Assembly: GCF_030272615.1 (NCBI RefSeq)
Contig: NC_081407.1
Span: 434,406,730-434,470,729 of the forward strand
Length of the DNA: 64,000 nucleotides
Source of the DNA: Cryptomeria japonica
Lineage: Eukaryota; Streptophyta; Pinopsida; Cupressales; Cupressaceae
Reading direction: 5' to 3'
The notes under the pieces: model-generated
Seen by the model: only the letters and a program-made list of their open reading frames with translations
What the model was told of the DNA's origin: nothing
The model's database searches: none
Shown here: piece by piece, positions 13,477 to 24,950 of the stretch
How the letters are laid out: every line of letters starts with the position of its first letter
Numbering within the stretch: position 1 is the stretch's first letter
Program-made: the position numbers and the translations under genes

Positions 13477-15905
13477 TGAAGAACACAAATGGACATAGAG
13501 AGGGGGGTGAATCAGTGTGTTATAAAACTTCTCTAAATTAAGTGTGCAGGGACAAAGGATGCAAGGCAAACGAGAAAACACATACACACACAAGAATCAA
13601 TCCACAACATAAGATTTACGAGGAAAATCCAATGTGAGAAAAACCTCAGTGAGAATAGTTGCTGGAGTCTACTGCTCCAATCCAGCGTCATAAATAAAAC
13701 TAAATAGAATATGTTTGAGGGTACCAACCCAAGGAGAACCAACCCTTGTTGTTATGAGCACCAACCCCTGCTCTGACCACCCACTCAGATATATACAATG
13801 AGATACAAACCAACACTATGGAAATCCTTGTTACAAATGAGTTTTGTAACTCTTGTTGATTCTGCCTCTCTGATATTTATCTTCTACTCTTCTTGTCTCT
13901 ATTTGATTTTTCTTCTTCTCTCCACCTCTGTTTCACCTTGATGAATCTTCTCTATTCTCTATTCACTGTTGTCTACCTTTTCTCTCTGCGTTTGTAGTTC
14001 TGGAACTGCTCACTACTCCTACTCTAGCACACTTCCACTCTTCAACAATCACTTATCTTGTCGATACAATCTCTATTACTTGTCCACATTGCTTTTCCAA
14101 CTTAGGTACCTCAACTACTCCTGTCGAATCACACAAATTTTCTTCTTCATTTGGTCAGCTTCTGTGTCTACAAGATTTCATTCTTTGTCTTGAGTATGAT
14201 CTCAGACTGCACGTCCATATTAAATGCATTCTACCTGTCCTTAGATCGTTCTTTGTACTTAGGTTACTAAACTTAGTAATCTCAATTTGTCCAATAGATC
14301 TGATACTTCCTTTGTTGATCATATCGAGTCCATCAACCAACTACAACTGGTTTTCCATTAATGAAATCACCATCCTCCTGCCCAGATTGGATTGTAGACA
14401 TTGTCTTCAACATCTCAACATATTTGTTCGGCCACCTGGATGCCATGTGTCTTCCATCCTATTGTTCAAAACACTCAGTCAATGTTGACCAATTACCACG
14501 TAGGACTCTGTAACAATTGGGTTGCAAATGTGGCATCAAAAACATCTCTGTCGGTCGGCGAATACACATCGGTTTGACAACTAGTGATCATGTCGATTTG
14601 CTCGATGTCCTTATGCTTTACTAGGTCCGTTCATCGGAGAAGCTCACTTTGATCTCCATTGGTCATCCTTGAGAGTTACATCGATGGTAGTCACTTCATT
14701 ATAGTTATCAGGTAGACTCATGTGGTCGGGGACAACTTGAGGAACTCATTCCGATGTCCTAAGTGTCACCGATCTCCTTAGCTCTTCTTCATACTCCCAT
14801 CGGGGTGACTCAACCCGATGTATCTCCCTGTAGCCCTATCAACATGTCTTCTATTGTCGGGTTGACCTCTAGAATTTCACCTCACTTTTGTAACTTACCC
14901 CGATGACTATGCATCGGCCAGATGTTTCCTGATAGCTCTCTGATGCCTTTAGTTCCTTTTGTCGTGTATGTCCGAAAGACACATCTCGATCCTCTTGGCT
15001 TGTCTTCGCTATTCGTATCAGAGTGACTCAACCTGATACACCTCCATGTTTCTCTATTGGTATGACTTGCACTGTCGGGCCAACTTCCTATATCTCATCC
15101 AAACTTTATACCTCTTGCTGATGTTGAACTTCATCGGCCAAACTCTTCCTGATCAAAAACTACATCGGCTAGACCACAGAAGTCGGTCTGACATTCAACA
15201 AGTCATTCTAAGGACCAAAGTCACCCAGATGTACCTCTATAGTCATCCTATCATCATGAGTTATGTCGATATCCTTTTCAGAACTGCTCCAACGACATCA
15301 CCCTGACTCTTCTCGACGATGATGCAAGTTCATTTTCAACAATATGACCTCTTACTGATATATATCTTGCCGATGTCGAATTTCAGCCCATTAGCATCCT
15401 CTGGCCAGTCGTCGGCCAGAGACACTCTATCGATGAAACACTTACCGACACCCTAAGACACCCCGATGACAATTCCTACCAACTCATCACCCAGAGTCTT
15501 GCCAATCACACTGACCAAGGAAAATTCAAGATCACCACGTAGATCGACTAGAGTTGCACCGATCAGGACATCGAAAGGTAATTCTCCAACACTACTCAGA
15601 TCGGCTAGACAACATAGGAGTCTCACCGATTTTGCTTCTTCAAAACCATTTCACCAAGACAATTAAATTGTCATGCCAACTTCTGCAGAAATAGGGTTTT
15701 TTGACATTTTTCAACTTTGCAACTTGCACACCTCAAAGGCAATGGATCAAACACATTATGAGGCACTTGTAGAGCATGTAACGACTTTGTGTACACTTCT
15801 CCAACACATGAAACAACCTCTTTTGGCCTACCAATTCCTATGCAACCTGCAACTGCTTGACCTAGTTGACATCAAGGTTGACATCAATGGCAACATTTGC
15901 CAACA
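13477..15905 (-). repeat. 3' LTR of the 13.5-20.7 kb Copia element
   Basis: It is a 2,429-bp LTR, starting TGTTGGCAAATG and ending GTTCTTCA on the minus strand. The part at 13477 to about 14162 aligns with 19998 to about 20748. The rest (14162-15905) has no second copy in the window because the 5' LTR is truncated. The segment 14540-15620 is unusually rich in CATCGG/CCGATG words. The end near 13500 carries the stretch GAGAGGGGGGTGAATCAGTG (+ strand), which recurs in the other Copia-type LTR of this window. Confidence 0.85.
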
Positions 15906-16010
15906 ATCTCCCCCTTTGGCATTGATCTCAACACACACAGACATTGTTATTCTTCCCCTTTGACAACAATGGAAAAGGGCCTGACTGGCATTCTTCTCCC
16001 CTAAGAAAAA
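15906..16010 (-). promoter_or_regulatory. Polypurine tract with two upstream PPT-like repeats
   Basis: On the minus strand ATCAATGCCAAAGGGGGAGA lies immediately before the LTR and would prime plus-strand synthesis. Two further purine blocks precede it: GTTGTCAAAGGGGAAGAAT at about 15950-15968 and TTAGGGGAGAAGAA at about 15991-16004. The same triple arrangement occurs at 37920-38090 in the other SIRE-like element. Confidence 0.75.
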
Positions 16011-16059
16011 ATATTTAAACAACGTGCACAACCTGGAACTGCTGGTAGCACCTGAAGGC

Positions 16060-17190
16060 TAGATGAATCATTATTACAATATAAAAAACAAGTGCCAATA
16101 CTGCTTACAAAAGTTTCAGAATAATATCATGCTACCATGCACACTGCTTGCACAATATCAGGCCTTGAAGCTGTGAGGTATAATAATCTGCCAATCATGG
16201 ATGTATACGAGGTCTAATTTACACTAGGTGACTTATAATCTTTGCTTAACTTGCATCTTGTCACCATGGGGTACTAACCGACTTGTTGTGCTCCATTTGA
16301 AATTTCTTCAACATGTCCTTTGCATACTTGGTTTGTGAAATGAATATGCCCTTACTTAACTAAGAAATTTGCAAACCAAGAAAATATGACAACTCACCAA
16401 GTAAAGACATCTCAAATTCAAACTGCATTTGATCAACAAACTCCTTGCATAAAGCATCCCTATTGCCTCCAAATATGATGTCATCTACATACACCAATAC
16501 TATGATCATGTGATCACTGTCCACCATAATATATAAATTGCTATCAGCATTGGCCTTTCTGAAACCTTGCTGATGAAGATATTTATCCAATCTTGAGTAC
16601 CACGCTCTAGGAGCCTGTTTTAATCCATATAGCGGCTTCTTCAATCTGCAGACAAAATTCTCATCTTCATGAAGTTTAAAACCTTCAGGTTGCTCAATGT
16701 AGACCTCTTCCACAAGATTGCCATTTAAGAATGTAGATTTGACATCTATGTGATATAATTTGTATCCTTTATATTATGAGAATGCCAGGAACATTCTGAT
16801 TGCTTCAAGTCTTGCAACTAGTGCAAATGTCTCCTCAAAGTCTACCCCTTCAACTTGAGTATATCCCTTGCACACAAGTCTTGCTTTATTCCTTATCACT
16901 TTGCCTTCTTCATTCATTTTGTTCACGTAAACCCATTTAGTCCCAATAACATTCTTATCAGCAACTCTAGGAACCAATTCCCACATTTTGTTCTTCTCAA
17001 TCGGTTGTAACTCTTCTTCCATTGCATTCGTCCACTTCTCATTCTTGTTGGCCTCATTATATGTCTTGGGTTCCATCTCAGTCATAAGGCAGAAGTTTAC
17101 TTGCTTGTTATTTCTTGCATACCTTCTTGTTTCTACACCTTCATTCTTGTTGCCAATTATCTGATCTTTAGGGTGATTCTTTTGCACATA
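16060..17190 (-). pseudogene. Copia reverse transcriptase and partial RNase H
   Basis: This is the polymerase part of a Copia pol. On the minus strand, 17187-16774 reads through the classic Copia start of RT (WTNAMEEELQPIEKNKMWEL, then GTKWVYVNK and KARLVCKGYTQVEGVDFEET). After a stop near 16773, 16713-16360 carries PEGF, KKPLYGLKQAPRAWYSRLD and the intact catalytic VLVYVDDIIFG box. The frame continues towards RNase H (MIGRLLYLTASRPDIVQAVC, about 16215-16150), then meets a stop where the family usually reads VARY and loses similarity by about 16060. The rest of RNase H is absent. Confidence 0.87.
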
Positions 17191-17367
17191 TATGTTTGGG
17201 GTTTTTCTTGGTGCTTCTTCTTCATAATCACTTTCAGATTAGTCTTCATCTTCAGCATATGGTTCTTTGATCTAATTTACTATGGGTTGTTTACCTTTAT
17301 GTAGATCTTCATCAATTCTTACATGAACACTTTCAACCACCTTCTTTAGTCTTTTGTTGAAACACTT

Positions 17368-18008
17368 TTAGGCCTTGTTGTGAGTAGAGTAGCCTAAGAA
17401 GCTACCTTCATCACTTCTTGATTCAAATCCACCTAGTCCATCTTCATCTCTTTTGATAAAGCATTTTCTGCCAAACACCTTGAAATACTTGACTGAGAGA
17501 CTCCTATCATACCATAGTTCATAAGGTGTCATATTGTTGTTCACTCTTAGTTGTACTCTGTTTAAGGTGTATACATCAGTGTGAATTGCCTCTTTCCAAT
17601 AAACATCAAGCAAATTTCCTTCATTTAACATTGTTCTTGCCATTTCCTTGATTGTAATGTTCTTCCTTTCCACAACACCATTTTGTTGTGGTGTCCTAGG
17701 GGTTGAATATTGTCTTGTGATTCCATGGCTCTCACAGTAGTGTTCAAATTCATTTGAAGTAACTCACCTCCACAGTTTGATCTCAAACATTTCAGCTTGT
17801 ATCCACTTTCCCTTTCTACCATCTTTTTGAAGATTTTGAATCTTTCAAATGCCCGTGACTTGTCTTGCAAGAAGGTGACCCATGTCATCCTTGAAAAGTC
17901 ATCTATAAGCAACATGGAGTATCTTTCTCCATTTAGGGCTCTTGTTCTAGTAGACCCACATAAATTAGTATGCACAAGCTCAAGAGGTCTTGTAGTCATA
18001 TCCCACAC
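17368..18008 (-). pseudogene. Copia integrase core, catalytic residues altered
   Basis: Integrase inserts the DNA copy into the host. The frame at 18008-17625 reads RPLELVHTNLCGSTRTRALN, then LLIDDFSRMTWVTFL and LKCLRSNCGGELLQ. In the family the first catalytic Asp is in HTDLCG and the second in RSD-GGE; here both positions are Asn. After a frame change near 17660 the sequence continues as MERKNITIKEMARTML, which retains the catalytic Glu region, and YELWYDRSLSVKYFKVFG. The upstream zinc-binding pre-integrase part and protease are missing. Confidence 0.85.
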
Positions 18009-18019
18009 TCATAACTTCT

Positions 18020-19935
18020 ATGACCAATACCATTACCATGATAACAAATTATAGTCATATCCCTAAGTGTTGCAAATGGATTTCTACTTTCAAAACTAGG
18101 AGTAGACCTATGCATTAGTTTACAACCAACAATTTAATGACCATATGTATTACATTTGTATCAATAGCCATGGAATTGGGGAACATACCAATCTATGTTG
18201 AAGTCATTTCTCGTTTGTCTCCTTGGAGCAGCAAAGTCTCCTTGAGATATTTCTTCTTGTATCCTTGAGCTTGGTAAAGCCTTTGTCTTAAATCTTTGTT
18301 TTTCCTTTAGAATCAACATGCAAGTTCTTTGACTAATTTCTTGTAGCAGCAACATATGTCTTGTTTTCTGTGGATTTGCTAACTCTGAAAGTTTGTTCAC
18401 CTCCATTCTTACTTGAAGAGACAAAATGTGTTTCTTTATTTGATGAATCTTTACTAGAAGAGCATTGTCTAGCATCAAAACCAACTCCCTTGAATTCTTG
18501 GAATTCTTTTGTTTGCTCAACATTTCATCCAAAGCATCAGTGTTGCCCTCATACTTGATTCTCACCTTGAGTTCATCCTTACTCCTTTCCAATTCCTTTC
18601 TTAGATTTACAAGATATTCTTCCAGTTTTTGACACTCTTTATCCTTTCTTTCTAAATCTGATTTTGGTACTTCATACATCTTCTTTGCTTCTTCCAACTG
18701 GATCTTCAAATAAAAAATCGTTGTCTTTGACTCCTCGAGTGATTTGTTGAGTAGGTCTTGTTTTATAGTAGCAACATTCTTGTACTTTTTTATATTCCTT
18801 TCTGACTTTTCTAAGTTCTTCTAGTGCACTCACAAGTTCACCTTCAAGGTCTACTATAGCTTCAATTTCCACTTCTTCTTCATCAACAACATGTTCATCA
18901 TGCAACTCATCTTGTGCCATAAAGAGATTGACTTCTCTTTCTCCTTCACTGCAACAATCTTCAGAAAGACTTTCTTCATTAGAGGCACCATCTTCAAATG
19001 TGTAAAGACTGCTCTTTCTCCTAAAATTTCTTCTTCTTGGCTTATAAGAATTCATCATCTTTTCCTTACCGGAAGCTTTTATGTTTTTCTTTTCATCTTC
19101 ATCCTTTTCTCCATAAGGGCCACTTAGATGCAAAGTGTCCAATCTTGTCACAATTGAAACATTTGAAAGACACCTTACCTTTGTACTTTCCCGAACCTCT
19201 TTTGAGCTTTTTTACAAAATTTCCCATAACAGCATCAGAGTCATTCTCATCATCTTCCTCATTTGCAGCCAGTTCATTCCATTTCTTGGTTGTATTTAAG
19301 ACAACCTCTCTCTTTGAGGATTCGACACTTATTGTTCTCATATCATACACTGATAGAGAACCAAACAGTTCATCCATAGAGAAGGTGGTCAGATCCTTAG
19401 CTTCTTCAATGGGAGAGACTTTGGTGTCATACTTTGGATTGAGGGATCTGAGTACCTTTTTTACTATAACATCATCTTTGACTTCTTCTCTGAGTCCTCT
19501 TATAGCACTTACAATTTCATCTACTCTTTGAATGTATTCAACTATTTTCTCCTCATCCTTCATTTTTAGGTTTTCAAATTGAGCTTCAGATTTTGTAGTT
19601 TGGCTTCTTTCACTTTGGTATCTCCTTCATACATACTTTGCAGTTTGTCCCATGTTGCTTTTGCTAATGTGCAGTGCATGACTTTTACAACTCTATATCA
19701 GACAACCCACTCAGGATTGCATTCTTAGCTTTCACATTGTTCTCATATTCCCTTTTGGCATGAGGGTCAGTAGGAGGAACTTGAAGAATCGTGTACCACT
19801 CTTCACTAACATCCAGACATCAAAGCCTAAAGAAGACAAGTAAGTTTCCATTCTTCTACTCTAGAGCGCATAGTTAGTGCCATCAAACATAGGGGCTTTA
19901 GAGGAGGATTCATTTCTAGCCACTGTGTTCACAAG
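18020..19935 (-). pseudogene. Copia gag with several zinc knuckles, broken
   Basis: Gag forms the particle and binds element RNA. On the minus strand it starts near 19930 (ARNESSSKAPMFDGTNYAL) and runs through the UBN2-like core (19563-19300; MKDEEKIVEYIQRVDEIVSA). A zinc knuckle follows near 19150-19100, CFNCDKIGHFASKW, with the last Cys changed to Trp. Next is an acidic, coiled-coil-like region at 19100-18161 (KMYEVPKSDLERKDKECQKL). Two more knuckles lie near 18155-18020: CNTYGH-stop-IVGC, and CYHGNGIGHRSYECG with its second Cys replaced by Gly. Frameshifts lie near 19560, 18700 and 18160. Protease should follow but the frame passes almost directly into integrase. Confidence 0.8.
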
Positions 19936-19982
19936 ACAAGATCTACCTAAGCTAGAGGAAGCTTTATAGTAAGGGAACTTAG

Positions 19983-19997
19983 GGCTCTAATACCAAT
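19983..19997 (-). promoter_or_regulatory. Primer-binding site, initiator tRNA-Met type
   Basis: Directly inside the 5' LTR the minus strand reads ATTGGTATTAGAGCCCT. TGGTATCAGAGC is the usual plant Copia primer site for initiator tRNA-Met; here one C has become T. It fixes the orientation and the LTR edge at 19998. Confidence 0.88.
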
Positions 19998-20559
19998 TGA
20001 AGAACACAAATGGACACTGAGAGGGGGGTGAATCAGTGTATCATAAAAATTTCATAAATTAAGTGTGCGGGGACAAAGGATGCAAGGAAAATGAGAACAC
20101 ACATACACACAAGAATCAATCCACAACACAAGATTTACGAGGAAAACCCAATATGGGAAAAACCTCGGTGAGAATAGTTGTTGGAGTCCACTGCTCCAAT
20201 CTAGGCTCATATATAAAACTGAATACAATATGTTTTAGGGCACCAACCCAAGGAGCACCAACCCCTGCTGTTTTGGGCACCAACTCAACGAGAACCAACC
20301 CCTTCTCTAATCACCCACTCAAAGATATACAATGAGATACAAATCAACACTATGGGAATCCCTATTACAAATGAGTTTTTTAACTCTTGCTGATTCTGCC
20401 TCTCTGATGTTTATCTTCTACCCTTCTTGTCTCTGTTTGATTTTTCTTCTTCTCTCAGCCTCTGTTTCACCTTGTTGAATCTTCTATGTTCTTTGTTCAC
20501 TGATGTCTACCTTGGCTCTCTGCGTTCGTGGTTCTGCAACTGCTCACTGCTCTCACTCT

Positions 20560-20611
<52 letters not shown>

Positions 20612-20748
20612 GCACACTTCCACTCTTTAGCAGTCACTTATCCTCATGATACAATCTTTGTTACTTGTCCACATCGCTTTCCCAACTCAGCTACCTCAAC
20701 TACTTGTGTCAAATCACACAAATTTTCTTCTTCATTCGGTTAGCTTCT
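19998..20748 (-). repeat. Truncated 5' LTR with (CT)n expansion
   Basis: It matches 13477-14162 of the 3' LTR, then similarity stops after TTAGCTTCT near 20748, so about 1.7 kb of the LTR is missing. A perfect (CT)n run at 20561-20610 is present here but not at the matching place in the other LTR. Loss of the distal part removes the element's start and right target duplication. Confidence 0.82.
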
Positions 20749-20819
20749 ACCCCCTTCCTTATGCACAATCCTCCCCTTTAGTGGTTTGGGGTCACGATGT
20801 GGCTGAAAATAAAGAATTG

Positions 20820-21420
20820 TATTTGTGTAGGGGTCTAATTTATAGGTTCAACATTTTTGGGCTTCCCTTCCCAATCTGCGCAAATGGGGTTTGCATTCTT
20901 AAAGGGTTATCATTAAAGGCAAGATCAAGTTATTCCCTTGTGCCAAGGATTTCTTGATTATGTCTTTTGACTCTTCAAATTGTAAGGATTTGATGCTTGA
21001 TGGTAAGTTGTGGTTGTGGAGAGAGAACCCTCTCTTGGTCTACTTCAACCCCCTTTTTGACACTCTCAATGTCAAGCCTATGTAGGTTCACCTTGTAAAT
21101 CTCCCTCTCCAAATTTGGGAAGATTCCTGTTATAGAAACATAGGAAACTCTATTAGGCATTTCTTAAAGGTTGACTCTAACACTTCTTACATGGATCACT
21201 TTACATTTGATTGTATTCCACTAGACATTGATATCTCCAAGCATCTTCATGAAGATGTGGTTTTCATTTGGGAAGGAGGCCCTAGACTCGACCACTTAAC
21301 TATGAGGGTCTCCACTTTTAATGCAGACAATGGTTGGCCATTGAGCACCTAGTTGTTGATTGTCCACTCTCTTTGTGCAAGGGCAAAAAAACATGGTGAA
21401 AGAGTGATAGTGAGGATCAC
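20820..21420 (+). pseudogene. LINE ORF1 (DUF4283) remnant
   Basis: From ATG 20960 the plus strand reads MSFDSSNCKDLMLDGKLWLW, then VHLVNLPLQIWEDSCYRNIG and HFTFDCIPLDIDISKHLHED. This follows the DUF4283 layout of plant LINE ORF1 proteins, with its typical word pair 'vnLPLQiWed' and 'iG...FLKVD'. A stop replaces a residue near 21083, and the zinc-knuckle region that should follow is degenerate. No reverse transcriptase of the same copy follows, so this is a fragment. Confidence 0.72.
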
Positions 21421-21449
21421 TTGACTATTCATGCTTATAAAATTGTCCA

Positions 21450-24378
21450 AGTTGGGCCTCAGGGTTCAATGTTGCTTTTTCAATTGATGTTGTGCGTTTC
21501 AACTTGGTTGCAATTGTTTATAACTCTTATTTGTTTTGACAAATCATTTGGGTTACCCCATATCTAATGGTACTTTCTCCATATGTTGGTTGATTTGTTG
21601 TATAAGGGTTCAAACCCTCTGGATCCCACTTTTATCAATGCAAAAAACTTCCCCAAAGCATTGTACAAATATTGTTCTATAACTCAAATTCTATCCTTGT
21701 CTAAGGCCATTTCAAGACTTCTTAACATTCATATAATTTATGTGTGACATCTCATTCTAGATCTCCTTTAGAAGAGCTTTATACTTAGCTTAAGAAGTTG
21801 TAATGTCATAAAAAATTAAATTGTAAGGTTCAATTTTATGAACATCCTATCTATGAAGAAAAGAGGATTGGAATTGTCTAAGCAATTGAATCAATTGCAA
21901 TCCTATGAATGTTGATAGGAGTGACAATGGGATTATTAGCCCCAAAGTTTTTCCTTCACCATTATGAGGTCTAGGAAAATTCATATTATTATCCATCTTA
22001 TGAAGCATTTGCACCTACATATCAAGCATCATATCAAACTTCCTACCAGAGCATCAAGGTTATCTTCCATAGTGGTTTTTTTCTTCTACCATAATATCTT
22101 GTACTAACACAATTTTAAAAGATGGGAAATCTATTTCTGAATTCTTTGGAAGCTAATACTATTTTTTTTGTCTCTATGATACTATAATTTGTTCTATCAC
22201 TAGGGTGCATAAGAAAATTTTTTTTGCATGAAAAGGATTAGCTTTTAAAAATAGATTGACAAAACAATCAACTTTGATACCACTAAATCCACATAATAAA
22301 TGTACAATCACTCACATTCCAACTCTTAAATGATCCTCAAATTCCTTATATGGGCAAAGTGAGAGCATCTTAAGATTAGAACAAGGATAGTGGAATAAAC
22401 TGAAGGATATAGGCAACTAATCATCCAACTCGCATTATAAATAAATCATATAATCAATCAAACCAAATTGGATAATAGTGAATACAAATTTCACTCAAGC
22501 TAAACTAACAAAATGCCAAGTGGAATTGCATCAACACCAAAATGATGAACAATATCATCCAATTCCAATACAAGCCTTGCAAGTTAAAACAAATACAAAA
22601 AAATGAAAGAAGGATCCAATGGATTAACCGACCACAATCTAGTACAATAATAAAGTAGTATCTAGTAATAACTATCCAAGATCTTTGGAAACTAAAATAT
22701 CAATGCTAACTATCCAATTTACAATATTTTGGGAAAATTACTTCACTCTAATAACCAAACTATGCATTTTGTCACACAATTACTAGTCATTATAATTAAA
22801 AGCATTTTGTCAAACAATTGAGAGTAAATGCAAGAATTTTTTTTAATGCTTCAAAATGTTGGCTAAATACTCTGAAAGTGATGAATATGAAATGATAATA
22901 ACACATAGCCATGTCATATTGAAGAGGTATGACCCCTATGATAAGTATAACCGCTTAAGAAGCCCAAAAATTGTTGCAATCAAAATTTGGAGAATAGGAT
23001 CTATTGTAACTGATAGTACGAACTAGAAAATAATGAAAAAACAATGTATACAAGGCTTCGATTGATGTAAGTGTTGATTGGCCACAAGAATATAGATTGA
23101 AAATTGGATGTACAACCCCGTTCTATTGGCTGGAATAGTTAACAAGGTGTTCTATGGGCCTATCCACTTATACATCTTCAACTACTTAGCACTCGACATA
23201 ATAAACAACACTCAATCGATAGAAAAACTTAATAATGTTAAAATAATCTCCCTTCACAAGTACAATCAAGTGCAATTAATAAAATTCATATTTCACCAAG
23301 AAATTACAAGGTAAATGTTAAGCCATTGAAATTTCTATGGCTAATCTAAGAATGTGCAACCAAGGAAAAATTCAAATAAAAGCAAACTTTTCCATCACAA
23401 ATGGTAAAATGTACTAAATATAATGTTTGACAAAAACTAAGAATAATAACAATGTTATTTATGTTTTAAGAAACCCATACTGGAAGCAAAAACTTCGAGC
23501 AATAAATTGAAACTAATTAAAATTAGACAAATGTCACATCACATTGAAAATTGAAAAACCTAAAAAAGCATTGCCTAATGAAGCACAGTATCAATCCTTG
23601 TATGGAACTACTCTGAAAATCAAGAGGGGCTTCATCTTTGATGCTTTACAAATTTAGAGGATTTTGTCTTTGAAAAGAGAACATGTGTTCATTCTTGAAA
23701 AATCAAATTGTTTCAAAAATGCATGCAAACAATTTTTGAAAACAATCCTCATGTCTATAAATTTATTTTGAGGAAATAATATAATATTTATTTCTTTTTG
23801 GCAAATATTCATCGGTGTTTTAAAATATATAATTTACTATAATTTCAATCACCTTTTTACACCATGGGTCTAGCGACACTTGAATAATCACTTAAACACA
23901 TTTTTTAAATAACTCAATATAAATTGTCTTTTAATTTTTGCTTTTTGACAACTTAAATATTTAATTAATTTTTCCTTTTTTCCATGCCATTAGCCTACAA
24001 GAAGAATTACATAAATTAGGCTAAGGGTCATCAACAAACTTACACTCTAGAAGGGGTCATGACAAAAGTTGTGTCCTATATTTAACTTTTATATTGAAAA
24101 ACTTTCAATGACAATAAAAATCACAATAAATGCCCTTTGTACTCAAATGACAAGTTCGTGAGACAACAACATCCAATTTCAAACAACTGTCAACTCAAAG
24201 AAATGAAAGTAAGAAAAAGAAAAAGAAAAAGCAAGCAACAATTTGAGCACAATATAGGAAAGAGGCATATTTCCCATTGTTGGTGCCTTGATTGTCTTCA
24301 ATTATTCAAAGTGTACAGTGTGCAACAAAGAATGTTCTCCAAATTGAATGGAATGGGCAATTTCATATAATTTCTAGC
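21450..24378. other. AT-rich intergenic DNA, possible decayed LTR element
   Basis: No gene is recognised. At 22273-22283 the minus strand reads GTGGTATCAAAG followed by TTGATTG, which resembles the primer-binding site of an LTR element, and an adjoining LTR would extend to the right. I could not find a partner LTR or coding motifs, so this stays a suggestion. The remainder is AT-rich single-copy-looking sequence. Confidence 0.3.
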
Positions 24379-24950
24379 ATTGACTTGAATGTATAATCCA
24401 CATTTTGTTTCTTCACAAAAGCATAAAATTTCATGTGCAATTCTACAAGCTACCCACTATGGAAATAGATAAGCATTTTGCCCAAAAGACTACAAAAATA
24501 TGATAACAAACTCAAAGATGATTGCATGATGCTCTAACAATCTCACTTTCAAATTCTAGTTGAAAAATTCTCTCTCAAATCTGCAACTATTTATTTTAAA
24601 GGTATGATCTTCAATGCCATGTGCTTACTTTCACTTGCAACTCACTTAACACCCCAAGTGAAAAATCCATTGACTTGTATTTATAATCCACATTTTGTTT
24701 CTTTACAAAAGCATAAATCATCACATGCAATTCTACAAGCTACCCACTAGAGAAATGGATAAGCATTTTGCCCAAAAGACTACAAAAATATGATAACAAA
24801 CTGATTGCATGATGCCCCAACAATCTCACTTTCAAATTCTGGTCGAAAAAATCTCTCTCAAATCTGCTACTATTTCTTTTTAGGTATGATCTTCAATGCC
24901 ATGTGCTTACTTTCACTTGCAACTCACCTAACATCCTAGGAGAAAAATCC
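24379..24950. repeat. Tandem duplication, period 290 bp
   Basis: 24379-24668 and 24669 to about 24950 are head-to-tail copies. Both begin ATTGACTTG, include CAATTCTACAAGCTACCCAC and GATAAGCATTTTGCCC, and end near AAAAATCCATT. They differ by scattered substitutions and small indels. No coding potential is seen. Confidence 0.93.

Larger units (their letters stand above)
13477..20748 (-). mobile_element. SIRE-like Ty1/Copia retrotransposon, decayed, 5' LTR truncated
   Basis: Minus-strand order is truncated 5' LTR (19998-20748), primer-binding site, gag, integrase, reverse transcriptase, partial RNase H, polypurine tract and 3' LTR (13477-15905). The terminal TG...CA ends, a primer site matching initiator tRNA-Met and an AAAGGGGGAGA polypurine tract just before a TGTTGG LTR start fit the SIRE/Maximus lineage of Copia. 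Protease is missing, the integrase lacks key residues, and there are many stops. The left flank is AGATC; the right target duplication is lost with the LTR end. Confidence 0.88.

Noticed and set aside
20427..20612. Open frame ending in Ser-Leu repeats
   Set aside because: It is the translation of the (CT)n tract inside the truncated LTR.
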